From NCBI GenBank assembly GCA_023428295.1, contig JAEYYV010000103.1, forward strand, positions 1 through 64,000: a stretch of DNA of 64,000 nucleotides. The letters run 5' to 3'. The DNA comes from Pseudomonadota bacterium (GTDB lineage: Bacteria; Myxococcota_A; Polyangia; Haliangiales; Haliangiaceae). The position numbers were made by a program, and so were the translations under genes. The notes beneath the pieces are model-generated. The model ran no database searches, was not told the DNA's origin, and worked only from the letters and a program-made list of their open reading frames with translations. Positions 1 through 7,583 of this stretch are shown in pieces. Every line of letters begins with the position of its first letter. The first letter of the stretch is position 1.

Positions 1-2
1 AC

Positions 3-578
3 CCGGAAGAGCAAGCGTGGCATCGCGTGTGGGCCGACGAGCCGATCGCCCGCCCCGCGTCGCCGGCGCCGGTGCGCCTCGCATTTCTGCCGAGCGGTAC
101 CGAGCTGGTCCGCCGGCGCGAGCTCGCGTGGACCATGCTCGCGGGCATCGATCAGGCGATCGCCGACGGGCGCGACCCGTCCAACGCCGTCGCCTTCGGT
201 GCGGTGCTCGCGCCGTTCATCTTCGGCGGCGACGAGATCAAGGGAGCCGACCTCCACGCCGCGGTGCAGGAGATCAGCGCGCCGATCATCGTGCAGCTCC
301 ACGTCACCCGCCGCGACAGCGAGCGCCTGCGCTACCTCCTGCTCGCCCAGCGAAAGCTGCAGAGCGCGAAGAAGCGCGGCGGCCAAGCCGAGCTCGCCGG
401 TGGACGTGACTTGATCGAAGACGCCGTCCTGCTGTTCGAGCTGCTCGAGCGTGCGGCGGGTCACGAGCCGACCACCGTGTCCGCCGTGGCCACCGGTGAA
501 GGCCGCGAGGGCGACGCCGGCGACGACGACGAGCCGCGCAAGCGCCGGCGACGCCGCCGCGGTGGACGCCGCCGCTAG
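3..578 (+). CDS. pcnB: Poly(A) polymerase PcnB, C-terminal part (5' truncated by window)
   Basis: The reading frame is open from base 3 with no start, so the gene begins upstream of the window. The visible ~191 residues are the helical C-terminal region of a bacterial poly(A) polymerase. A stretch resembling the PcnB arm domain (ending in a basic YLLLAQRKL helix) is followed by a DLIEDAVLLFELLERA helix, an acidic linker and a basic tail rich in Arg (RKRRRRRRGGRRR), the usual PcnB ending. PcnB adds 3' poly(A) tails that mark RNAs for decay. The catalytic nucleotidyltransferase head is outside the window, so the call rests on the C-terminal pattern only; a tRNA nucleotidyltransferase relative is the alternative. 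The stop TAG overlaps the GTG start of the next gene by one base. Confidence 0.65.
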   Translation, partial: PEEQAWHRVWADEPIARPASPAPVRLAFLPSGTELVRRRELAWTMLAGIDQAIADGRDPSNAVAFGAVLAPFIFGGDEIKGADLHAAVQEISAPIIVQLHVTRRDSERLRYLLLAQRKLQSAKKRGGQAELAGGRDLIEDAVLLFELLERAAGHEPTTVSAVATGEGREGDAGDDDEPRKRRRRRRGGRRR

Positions 579-1441
579 TGGGGCGCAAGACGGACCTGGA
601 AGCGCTGGCCGCCGAGCTGGTCGATAGCGGCTCGCGCGAGCACTACGCCGACGCCGCGCTCTACGACTACGAGTACCGCCGTCGCCGCGCGGACGTGACC
701 TTCTATCGTCAGCTCGCGAAGAAGCGGCTGGGCTCGGGCGGCTCGATCCTCGAGCTCGGCGCCGGCTCGGGGCGCGTCACGATCCCGCTCGCGCGCGATG
801 GCCATCGCGTGCTGGGCATCGACCAGATGCCCCCGATGCTCGCGCGCCTCCAGCAGCGAGCCCAGAAGCTCGCACCGTCGGTGGCAACGCGGATCCGCAC
901 CCAGCCGGGCGACCTCTGCACGTTCGCGGTGCCCGGCACGTTCTCCCTCGCGATCGCCGCGTTCAACGTCCTCGAGCATCTCTATACCCGCGTCGAGCTC
1001 GACGCCTGCCTGCGCCGCGTGGCCGCGCACCTCGAGCCAGGCGGTGCGTTCGCCTTCGACGTGCAGCTCCCCGACCTCGAGTGGCTCGTCCGCGATCCGA
1101 CGAAGCGCTGGGCAAAGACGCGCTTCACGGATCCGACGACGGGTCGCGCGATGCTGTACTCGACGAACCACGACTACGATCCGGTCACCCAGATCTGCGT
1201 CATCCGCCTCTACTACGAACCGGCCGACGGCAAAGGCCCGACGAAGATCGTCAAACTGACCCAGCGGAAGTACTTCCCCGCGGAGCTCGAAGCCCTCGTA
1301 GCGCACGCCGGGTTCCGGGTTGTCGATCGGTATGGTGATTTTTTTTGGGGGGAGCTGACCGGGTCGGCCGAGAGCCAGGTCCTCGTCTGCGAGCCGGTCC
1401 GCGATCAAAAACCTCGTCGGCAAGCGCGCACCAAGCGCTGA
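578..1441 (+). CDS. Class I SAM-dependent methyltransferase
   Basis: A 287-residue Rossmann-fold methyltransferase. Motif I is ILELGAGSGRVTIPLA near residues 56-71, followed by an acidic ligand position in LGIDQMPPML and a motif IV-like AFNVLEHLYT segment. The substrate cannot be read from the sequence. The GTG start overlaps the stop of the pcnB-like gene (TAGTG), so the two are probably translated together. The last codons run into the GACGAGG repeat region: a CCTCGTCGG copy lies at 1412-1420, inside the gene. Fold call is firm, substrate unknown. Confidence 0.85.
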   Translation: MGRKTDLEALAAELVDSGSREHYADAALYDYEYRRRRADVTFYRQLAKKRLGSGGSILELGAGSGRVTIPLARDGHRVLGIDQMPPMLARLQQRAQKLAPSVATRIRTQPGDLCTFAVPGTFSLAIAAFNVLEHLYTRVELDACLRRVAAHLEPGGAFAFDVQLPDLEWLVRDPTKRWAKTRFTDPTTGRAMLYSTNHDYDPVTQICVIRLYYEPADGKGPTKIVKLTQRKYFPAELEALVAHAGFRVVDRYGDFFWGELTGSAESQVLVCEPVRDQKPRRQARTKR

Positions 1442-1444
1442 TCT

Positions 1445-1602
1445 CCCGACGAGGATTTCCGTTTCCCGTCGAGGATTTAGATCATTCGCGATCCTCGTCG
1501 AGAAACGACTTATCCACAGGATTTTCTCGACGAGGAATTTCGCCCCACGTCGCCGGACCCCATTCCTCGTCGGAGATCTCTCCCGTTTCCGACGAGGATT
1601 TT
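1445..1602. repeat. GACGAGGA repeat cluster with two perfect inverted repeats
   Basis: This 240-base gap between the methyltransferase and the H1-like gene holds six near-copies of a CGACGAGGATT element: forward at 1445-1458, 1465-1478, 1523-1540 and 1588-1602, reverse at 1492-1505 and 1564-1574. Two pairs form perfect inverted repeats: TCCTCGTCGAGAAA (1492-1505) against TTTCTCGACGAGGA (1523-1536), 14 of 14 paired, and TCCTCGTCGGA (1564-1574) against TCCGACGAGGA (1588-1598), 11 of 11. The loop of the first pair contains a canonical DnaA box. No T-run follows either hairpin, so simple terminators are unlikely. A multi-site protein-binding region is the favoured reading. Confidence 0.75.
1510..1518 (+). 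promoter_or_regulatory. Perfect DnaA box TTATCCACA
   Basis: The nonamer TTATCCACA matches the E. coli consensus DnaA box exactly. It sits in the 17-base loop between the arms of the 1492-1536 inverted repeat, upstream of the H1-like gene. A single box does not make an origin; transcriptional control by DnaA or chance are the other readings. Confidence 0.45.
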
Positions 1603-1680
1603 GCGTGAATTCGCAACCGGACGTCAGATGACTGCTGTACGTTGCTTTCGCAACCACAACCCTAGGGAGGGTTTCAAGAC

Positions 1681-2040
1681 ATGGGTGAGAAGATCGCGAA
1701 GACTGGCATCAAGCGTGACAACGATCTGATGTACTACATCAAGAACGGCGACGTCTGGGCGACCCCGCGCAAGAAGCCGGGACAGCCGAAGGGCAAGGCG
1801 AGCAAGGTCGCCGCGGCTGGCGTCGAGATGGACTACAGCAAGTACCTCTACTACCTCGACGGCGACGGCGACGTCGCTCGCAAGGAGCGCCAGGTTGGTG
1901 GCAGCAAGCGCAAGAAGAGCGCGAAGGCTGCGCCCAAGAAGGCGGCGAAGAAGCCGGCCCCCAAGAAGGCGGCCGCGAAGAAGCCGGCAAAGAAGGCTCC
2001 GGCGAAGAAGGCCGGCGGCAAGAAGGGCAAGAAGAAGTAA
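1681..2040 (+). CDS. Histone H1-like, lysine/alanine/proline-rich basic DNA-binding protein
   Basis: A 119-residue protein in two parts. Residues 1-75 form a compact, Tyr-rich domain (LMYYIKNGDVWATPRKKPG, then YSKYLYYLDGDGDVARK). Residues 76-119 form a tail of AKK/PAKKA repeats like the C-terminal tail of histone H1 and of bacterial H1-like proteins. Such tails bind DNA without sequence specificity and compact the nucleoid. The start is supported by AGGGAGGG about 9 bases upstream of ATG. The gene stands alone behind the repeat region at 1445-1602 and ahead of a good hairpin terminator, so it is probably monocistronic. I do not recognise the N-terminal domain; nucleoid binding is inferred from composition. 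Confidence 0.75.
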   Translation: MGEKIAKTGIKRDNDLMYYIKNGDVWATPRKKPGQPKGKASKVAAAGVEMDYSKYLYYLDGDGDVARKERQVGGSKRKKSAKAAPKKAAKKPAPKKAAAKKPAKKAPAKKAGGKKGKKK

Positions 2041-2115
2041 GTCGCTTTGGCGATCTTCGGGTCGCCAGTGACGAGCTCTTCACTCGCTTGCACTAACTTA
2101 GATTGAAACGCAGGA

Positions 2116-2153
2116 GGGCTCGTCGATCGCATCGACGGGCCCTTCAGCGTTTT
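2116..2153 (+). terminator. Rho-independent terminator after the H1-like gene
   Basis: GGGCTCGTCGAT (2116-2127) pairs with ATCGACGGGCCC (2131-2142) with a single G-T pair and a three-base loop, followed by TTCAGCGTTTT. It lies about 75 bases after the stop codon. Confidence 0.6.
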
Positions 2154-2218
2154 CGGGCTCATAAATGGGAGCCTTGATTCGAGAATCGCCCACGGGATTG
2201 CGGTAGCATTTCCGCGAG

Positions 2219-3286
2219 GTGGTGATGCTTTCGCTCTCGCGCGTGAATCGGATCGCGCTGATCCTCTTGCTCAGCCTGGGTTATGTCGCGTCGGATGACG
2301 GCGTCGTCTTCGCGCAGGATGACGATGAGGAAAGCGGCGATGACGAAGGTGATGGTGGTGAAGGTGAGGAGGAAGAAGAGACAACGGATGAAGACCAGCC
2401 TCCGGTAACGGCCGGCGGCCTCTTCACGATGAGGACGTACCCGGTCCGCGAGACCCTCCGTCCGCTCACGATGACGCAGAAGATCGGGCAGGTTCGCGTC
2501 TCGATCGGCACGGACCTCAGCGCGAAGGGCGCGTTCAAGTCCGCCGGCGTGAGCGTCGAAGGCCTCTACGGCATGAAGGACAACGTCACGTTGTTGGGCG
2601 GCTTCACGAGCGCCTACAACCTGAAGCAGTTCGGCGTCTACTTCGGCTTCGAGGGCGCGCTGCTCTACGACATGATCGACATTCGCCTCGCGGCGAACCT
2701 CCACCGCAACGCGGTTCCCGGGTACGGCCTGTTCTGCAATCCCAGCAGCAACGGCGACGATCCCAACATGAACATGTGCGGAAACCCCGACGCGGAGATC
2801 TCCGCCGAGCCCAACGGGGAGTTCAGCGCGGGCGGTACCAAGTTCTCCCTCGAGCTCGGCTTCCCGTTCCGCTACGCGATCCGCCCCGAGATCGCGATCG
2901 TCGCGTTGCAGACGCTGATGACGATCGACTTCAACGAAGTGGCGAACGACTACGTCATCGTCACGCCGGGCGCGAATGGCCAGCCGCCCACGTTCGCGGG
3001 TCGTCCCAACAAGGTGACGCCCGACCTCGTTCCGTCGATCGGAATCGCGACCAACCCGATCCCGCCGCTGTCGGTGACCATCTTCGCGCAGCTGCGCGTC
3101 ATCGACTTCGACACCACGGCCGGCGCGTTCCAGGTTCCGGTGACCGGTCGCGTTCAGTTCTCGCCAAGCCAGAAGTTCGACGTGGGCCTCGAGTTCACGC
3201 TCCTGAACGTCAAGCCACCCGAGGGCCAGAGCCCCATCGAGAACCGATATCTCGCGCTGTTCGCCCAGTCGCGTTTCGGAAAGTAA
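2219..3286 (+). CDS. Outer-membrane beta-barrel-like exported protein
   Basis: About 355 residues with a clear signal peptide (RVNRIALILLLSLGYVAS, cleavage near VFAQ). A strongly acidic Asp/Glu-rich stretch follows (about residues 33-60), then a body of alternating hydrophobic strands with Gly/aromatic spacing (VSVEGLYGMKDNVTLLGGF, FGVYFGFEGALLYD), typical of a transmembrane barrel. It ends in RYLALFAQSRFGK. A central segment with two Cys (about residues 164 and 181) may be a disulfide loop. The start is GTG 2219 or ATG 2225; a GAGGTG lies just ahead of the latter. No specific family is recognised. A Ser/Thr kinase follows 14 bases later. Confidence 0.7.
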   Translation: MVMLSLSRVNRIALILLLSLGYVASDDGVVFAQDDDEESGDDEGDGGEGEEEEETTDEDQPPVTAGGLFTMRTYPVRETLRPLTMTQKIGQVRVSIGTDLSAKGAFKSAGVSVEGLYGMKDNVTLLGGFTSAYNLKQFGVYFGFEGALLYDMIDIRLAANLHRNAVPGYGLFCNPSSNGDDPNMNMCGNPDAEISAEPNGEFSAGGTKFSLELGFPFRYAIRPEIAIVALQTLMTIDFNEVANDYVIVTPGANGQPPTFAGRPNKVTPDLVPSIGIATNPIPPLSVTIFAQLRVIDFDTTAGAFQVPVTGRVQFSPSQKFDVGLEFTLLNVKPPEGQSPIENRYLALFAQSRFGK

Positions 3287-3300
3287 CGCGGAGCACTCCG

Positions 3301-4557
3301 ATTCCCGTCAAGGTTTGCCCCCGCTGTTTCACGCGCTTTCCCGACGGCGAGCGATTCTGTCTTCACGACTCCGCTGTGCTCGTCGAGGAAGAAGACATCG
3401 CGCGTCTCGGCACGTCGATCGGTAACTACCGACTCGACAAGATCCTCGGTCGCGGCGGTATGGGCACCGTCTATAGCGGCGAGCACGTCTACATCAAGAA
3501 GGCGGTCGCCGTGAAAGTGCTGCACCCGCAGTTCGCGCGGTACCAGGAAGCGATCCATCGCTTCTTGCGCGAAGCGCGCGCGGCCACGTCGATCAACCAC
3601 GCGAACATCGTCGACGTCACCGACTTCGGCATCCTCGCCGATGGTCCCGTGTACTTCGTCATGGAGTACCTCGAGGGAAAGAGCCTCGAGGATCTGATCG
3701 AGAAGGAAGGCGCCGTCGAGCTGCACCGCGCACTCAACGTCGCGAACCAGATCGCGCTCGCCCTCGAGGCAGCGCACGCCGTCGGCGTGATCCACCGCGA
3801 TCTCAAGCCCGACAACATCATGCTGCTGAAGAAGCCCGGGCGACGCGATCTCGTGCGGATGGCTCCCGATCAGTCGTGGATCACCGAGCGCGAGGAGTCG
3901 TACGACTTCGTGAAGGTGCTCGACTTCGGCATCGCGAAGGTGCTGATCCAGGACGAGCTCATGGCGGAGACGGTGCAAGGCGCCGTGTTCGGAACGCCCG
4001 AGTACATGTCGCCCGAGGCAGCTCGCGGCGAAGATGTCGATCACCGCGCGGACGTGTACTCGCTCGGCGTGATCCTGTTCGACATGCTGTGCGGGCGTCC
4101 GCCGTTCGAGGCGCCGCAGTCGAGCGAAGTGCTCTCGATGCACATCCACACGCCGCCTCCGTCGCCGCGCGAGTTCGCGCCGCACCGCGAGATCACCGAG
4201 ATGGCCGAGGCCGTGATCTTGAAGGCCATGCAGAAGGATCCGAACCGGCGCTACCAGAACATGAGCCAGTTCCGGACCGATCTCGCCAACGCGTACGGTT
4301 CCATCAGCTACCGCCGCCATGGGGCCGCGCCGGATCTCACGCCGCGAGGCGAAGAGAATCGCGTCGCCAAGAAGCGGCTGACCGAAGAGCTCGACGAGTG
4401 GATCACCCAGGACGGCTCCGGCCTCTCCGTCGAGCAGGCGCGCATGCTGGCCCTGGTAGAGAACGCGGAGAAGGCGTTCACACCGACGTCGATGTCGCCG
4501 CAAGAAGCAGAGAAGCTAGCGAACGCCCTCGACCGCGCGCTCGACGACGACGACTGA
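3301..4557 (+). CDS. Hanks-type Ser/Thr protein kinase with N-terminal zinc ribbon, probable ATT start
   Basis: Soluble kinase of about 418 residues. A CPRC...C zinc-ribbon-like segment (residues 6-20) precedes the kinase domain: glycine loop LGRGGMGTVYSG, VAVKVL lysine, HRDLKPDNI, DFG in VLDFGIAKV, APE equivalent GTPEYMSPE. About 30 extra residues lie between HRD and DFG. There is no transmembrane helix, so it should be cytoplasmic. No ATG, GTG or TTG exists in frame between the upstream stop and the zinc ribbon; ATT at 3301 has CGGAG 7 bases upstream, so I place the start there. The first conventional start, GTG 3376, would remove the ribbon. The open frame continues upstream to 2776 but only as a shadow of the outer-membrane gene. 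Confidence 0.85.
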   Translation: MPVKVCPRCFTRFPDGERFCLHDSAVLVEEEDIARLGTSIGNYRLDKILGRGGMGTVYSGEHVYIKKAVAVKVLHPQFARYQEAIHRFLREARAATSINHANIVDVTDFGILADGPVYFVMEYLEGKSLEDLIEKEGAVELHRALNVANQIALALEAAHAVGVIHRDLKPDNIMLLKKPGRRDLVRMAPDQSWITEREESYDFVKVLDFGIAKVLIQDELMAETVQGAVFGTPEYMSPEAARGEDVDHRADVYSLGVILFDMLCGRPPFEAPQSSEVLSMHIHTPPPSPREFAPHREITEMAEAVILKAMQKDPNRRYQNMSQFRTDLANAYGSISYRRHGAAPDLTPRGEENRVAKKRLTEELDEWITQDGSGLSVEQARMLALVENAEKAFTPTSMSPQEAEKLANALDRALDDDD

Positions 4558-4614
4558 GTTTCGGGCGGTGTTGCGGCTCGTAGAAAAGCGTGGCCCCGTG
4601 CTACGTTTCGCGGG

Positions 4615-4860
<246 letters not shown>

Positions 4861-4870
4861 CGCTGCGGGT

Positions 4871-5953
4871 GTGACGGTGCGGAAATACAACTTCTCGTCG
4901 GGGCCAGCAGCGCTGCCCGAGGAAGTCTTGCGCAACGCACAGCAAGCGCTCTGGGATCTCGATGGTTCAGGCATCGGCATCCTGGAGCACAGCCACCGCG
5001 GCAAAGAGTTCGAGCGCGTCCTCGACCGCACGGAAGCGGTGATCCGCGAGGTCGGCGGGATCGGTGACGACTACGCGATCCTGTTCGTCACCGCGGGGGC
5101 CACGCACCACTTCGCCATGGTGCCGGAGAATCTTCTCGGCAGCGGCGAGACCGCCGACTACTGCGACAGCGGCGTGTGGTCGGGCAAGGCGATCAAGGAA
5201 GCGCGTCGCTTCGGCGCCGTCCACGTCGCGTGCAGCTCGGGTCCCGAGTACGTGGCGACCCCCACATCACCCTCGTGGTCGGCGTCTCCACGCTACGTGC
5301 ATTACACGAGCAACGAGACCATCTACGGGACGCAGTGGGCTGCGCCGCCGAGCGCACCTGCACCGCTCGTATGCGACGCCTCGAGCGATATTTTCAGTCG
5401 GCCGCTCGTGCTCGAGAACCACGCGCTGATCTACGCCGGCGCGCAGAAGAACCTCGGCCCCTCGGGGATCAGCCTCGTGATCGCACGCAAGGACTTCGTG
5501 TCCCCGGTGCGGGAGCTCTCGCCTCTCGCGCGATACCAGACGTACGTGACGGAACGCTCGTTACACAACACGCCCAACACGTTCGGGATCTACATGATCG
5601 GCGAAGTCGTCGCGTGGATCCGCGCACGAGGCGGGCTCGCGGAGATGGCCGTGCGCAACGCGCACAAGGCCGCACTCCTCTATGACTTCCTCGATCAGAG
5701 CAAGGTGTGGCGCGGTCATGCGCGCGCCGACAGTCGCTCGACGATGAACGTCACGTTCCGCGGTGCGACCAAGGAGATCGAGGAGCGGATGCTCTCGCTC
5801 GCCGAGGAGCGCGGACTGTCGGGATTGCGCGGGCATCGCAGCGTCGGTGGCTTGCGTGCCAGCATCTACAACGCGTTTCCGGAAGCGGGCGTGCATCGCC
5901 TGATCGAGCTGCTCGATGACGTCGAGCGTTCTTCGGTTGCATTGCCTGCCTGA
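4871..5953 (+). CDS. serC: Phosphoserine aminotransferase SerC
   Basis: A 360-residue PLP enzyme of the class V aminotransferase fold that converts 3-phosphohydroxypyruvate and glutamate to phosphoserine in serine biosynthesis. Diagnostic features are the N-terminal YNFSSGPAALPEEVL, the substrate-binding SHRGKEF, the PLP Schiff-base lysine in YAGAQKNLGPSG (Lys193), SLHNTPNTFGIYM, and C-terminal GHRSVGGLRASIYNA. Length is normal for SerC. The start is GTG, ten bases after the preceding small gene. A PAS histidine kinase begins 19 bases downstream, so serC may head the signalling and biosynthesis cluster, though that is only adjacency. Confidence 0.95.
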   Translation: MTVRKYNFSSGPAALPEEVLRNAQQALWDLDGSGIGILEHSHRGKEFERVLDRTEAVIREVGGIGDDYAILFVTAGATHHFAMVPENLLGSGETADYCDSGVWSGKAIKEARRFGAVHVACSSGPEYVATPTSPSWSASPRYVHYTSNETIYGTQWAAPPSAPAPLVCDASSDIFSRPLVLENHALIYAGAQKNLGPSGISLVIARKDFVSPVRELSPLARYQTYVTERSLHNTPNTFGIYMIGEVVAWIRARGGLAEMAVRNAHKAALLYDFLDQSKVWRGHARADSRSTMNVTFRGATKEIEERMLSLAEERGLSGLRGHRSVGGLRASIYNAFPEAGVHRLIELLDDVERSSVALPA

Positions 5954-5972
5954 ATAGCGGACAACGAAACCG

Positions 5973-7472
5973 GTGGGCGAAGTCGATCGCGCGGTACAGA
6001 ACGCTCGACTGCTCGCGGAGCTGCAGGCGTTGGTTCACGTCGGCATCTGGGAGTGGAACATCAAGACGCACGAGGTGTTCTGGTCCGACGAGCTGTTCCA
6101 GATCTTGGGACACGCTCCGAGCGCGTTCGAGCCGTCGTTCGAGCGGTTGCTCGAGCATGTCCATCCCGACGACCTGACCTCGGTCAAGGCGTACTTCACG
6201 CGAGGTCGACGCGAGCCGTCGCCGAGCACCTGCGAGTACCGCGTGGTGCGCGCGACCGGCGAGATCCGCACGATCCACGCGCGCCTCCGTCCACTCTTCG
6301 ACGCGAACAACGAGCTCGAGATGATCGTCGGGATCGCGCACGACATCACGGAGACCAAGGAGCTGCAGGCGCGCCTCGTGTTCTCCGATCGCATGATCTC
6401 CGTCGGTACGCTCGCGGGCGGTGTCGCGCACGAGATCAACAACCCGCTCGCGACGATCTCCGCGAGCCTCGAGATGATCGCCGAGGCGAGTGGCGATTCC
6501 GAGACCCGCGATGCACGACACGCCGTGGATCGCATTCGCACGATCGTGAAGGGGCTGTCGGCGTTCTCGCGCGTGGACGACGACTCTCGCCAGCCGGTCG
6601 ACGTCATCCACATCCTCGAGCTCGCGATCGGGCTCGCGAGCAACGAGATCCGTCATCGCGCGCGCCTCACCAAGCAGATCGGCGCCGTGCCCACGGTGCT
6701 CGCCAACTCCGCGCGCCTGGGTCACGTGTTCTTGAACTTGCTCACCAACGCGGCCGAGGCGGTCGCGGAGGGCGACGCGAACAGCCACGAGGTGAAGGTC
6801 GTCACCAAGACCGACGACGCGGGCTGGGCGATCATCGAGGTGCACGACACGGGCTCGGGCATCCCGCGCGACGTGCAGGCGCGCATCTTCGACCCGTTCT
6901 TCACCACGAAGGGCGTAGGTCGCGGCACGGGCCTCGGCCTCTCGATCTGTCACGGAACCGTACGCGCGCTCGGCGGCGACATCACGTTCCGCACGGACGT
7001 GGGTCGCGGCACGACCTTCATTATTGCGTTGCCTCCGTCGACGGAGTCTCCGCGCAGGCGAACGCCCAGCAACACGATGAAGGCCGTCTCGCCGCGGCGA
7101 GGAACCTTGCTGCTCGTCGACGACGACGTGCTGTTCACCAGCTCGCTTCGTCGGCTGTTCGCCGCAGAACACGACGTCACGGTGATCAATGACGGGCAGG
7201 TCGCACTCGAGCGACTCGCCAAGGGCGACCGGTTCGACGTGATCCTCTGCGACCTGATGATGCCGGACCTGACCGGGGCCGAGCTCCACGCCGCCCTCCG
7301 CGAGCTGTCCCCCGAGGTCGCCGACCAGATGATTTTCATGACCGGCGGCGCGTTCAGCCCAGCGTCTCAGCAGTTTTTGGAGCGCATCACGAACCTGTGC
7401 TTCGAAAAACCCTGTGATCTCGATGAACTGCGAGCTGCCGTACGTAGGCGCATAGCCGCACGCACGGAATAG
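5973..7472 (+). CDS. PAS-type hybrid sensor histidine kinase with C-terminal receiver
   Basis: A 499-residue soluble hybrid kinase. A PAS/PAC sensor (about residues 15-130, WEWNIKTHEVFWSDELFQILG) is followed by a HisKA helix with the phosphoacceptor His153 in GGVAHEINNPLA. The ATPase domain has an N box LLTNAAEAV, G1 DTGSGIP, F box FDPFFTTK and G2 GTGLGLS. A receiver (about 375-499) carries DDD, the acceptor Asp in VILCDLMMPD and a Lys in CFEKP. There are no membrane segments, so the signal is cytoplasmic, possibly a small molecule or redox cue bound by PAS. Start is GTG. It precedes the receiver-ThDP enzyme gene by 111 bases and is a candidate partner in phosphotransfer to it. Confidence 0.93.
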   Translation: MGEVDRAVQNARLLAELQALVHVGIWEWNIKTHEVFWSDELFQILGHAPSAFEPSFERLLEHVHPDDLTSVKAYFTRGRREPSPSTCEYRVVRATGEIRTIHARLRPLFDANNELEMIVGIAHDITETKELQARLVFSDRMISVGTLAGGVAHEINNPLATISASLEMIAEASGDSETRDARHAVDRIRTIVKGLSAFSRVDDDSRQPVDVIHILELAIGLASNEIRHRARLTKQIGAVPTVLANSARLGHVFLNLLTNAAEAVAEGDANSHEVKVVTKTDDAGWAIIEVHDTGSGIPRDVQARIFDPFFTTKGVGRGTGLGLSICHGTVRALGGDITFRTDVGRGTTFIIALPPSTESPRRRTPSNTMKAVSPRRGTLLLVDDDVLFTSSLRRLFAAEHDVTVINDGQVALERLAKGDRFDVILCDLMMPDLTGAELHAALRELSPEVADQMIFMTGGAFSPASQQFLERITNLCFEKPCDLDELRAAVRRRIAARTE

Positions 7473-7532
7473 CCGATGCCCCTACAAATCCGGTAGCGGG
7501 TGGCCGATACACGCGCTGCCACGACACACCGC

Positions 7533-7574
7533 CGAAGACAGTCTTCGACGTGATGCCGTTCGCGGCTGTATAAG
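7533..7574 (+). promoter_or_regulatory. Palindromic operator plus -10-like TATAAG upstream of the receiver-ThDP gene
   Basis: CGAAGAC (7533-7539) and GTCTTCG (7541-7547) form a perfect dyad around one central A. TATAAG follows at 7569-7574, ten bases before the ATG at 7584. A TTCGAC overlapping the dyad's right arm could act as a -35, although the spacing of 19 is long. If this is the promoter, the transcript would start at or within a few bases of the start codon. Confidence 0.4.
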
Positions 7575-7583
7575 GCAGGCCTC

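Noticed and set aside
1441..1680. Replication origin
   Set aside because: Only one perfect DnaA box, no AT-rich unwinding region and no dnaA, dnaN or gidA nearby; kept as a regulatory site only.
2776..3300. Extension of the kinase frame upstream into the outer-membrane gene
   Set aside because: The translated part is Arg-rich shadow sequence; the outer-membrane gene in the other frame has a signal peptide and barrel pattern.
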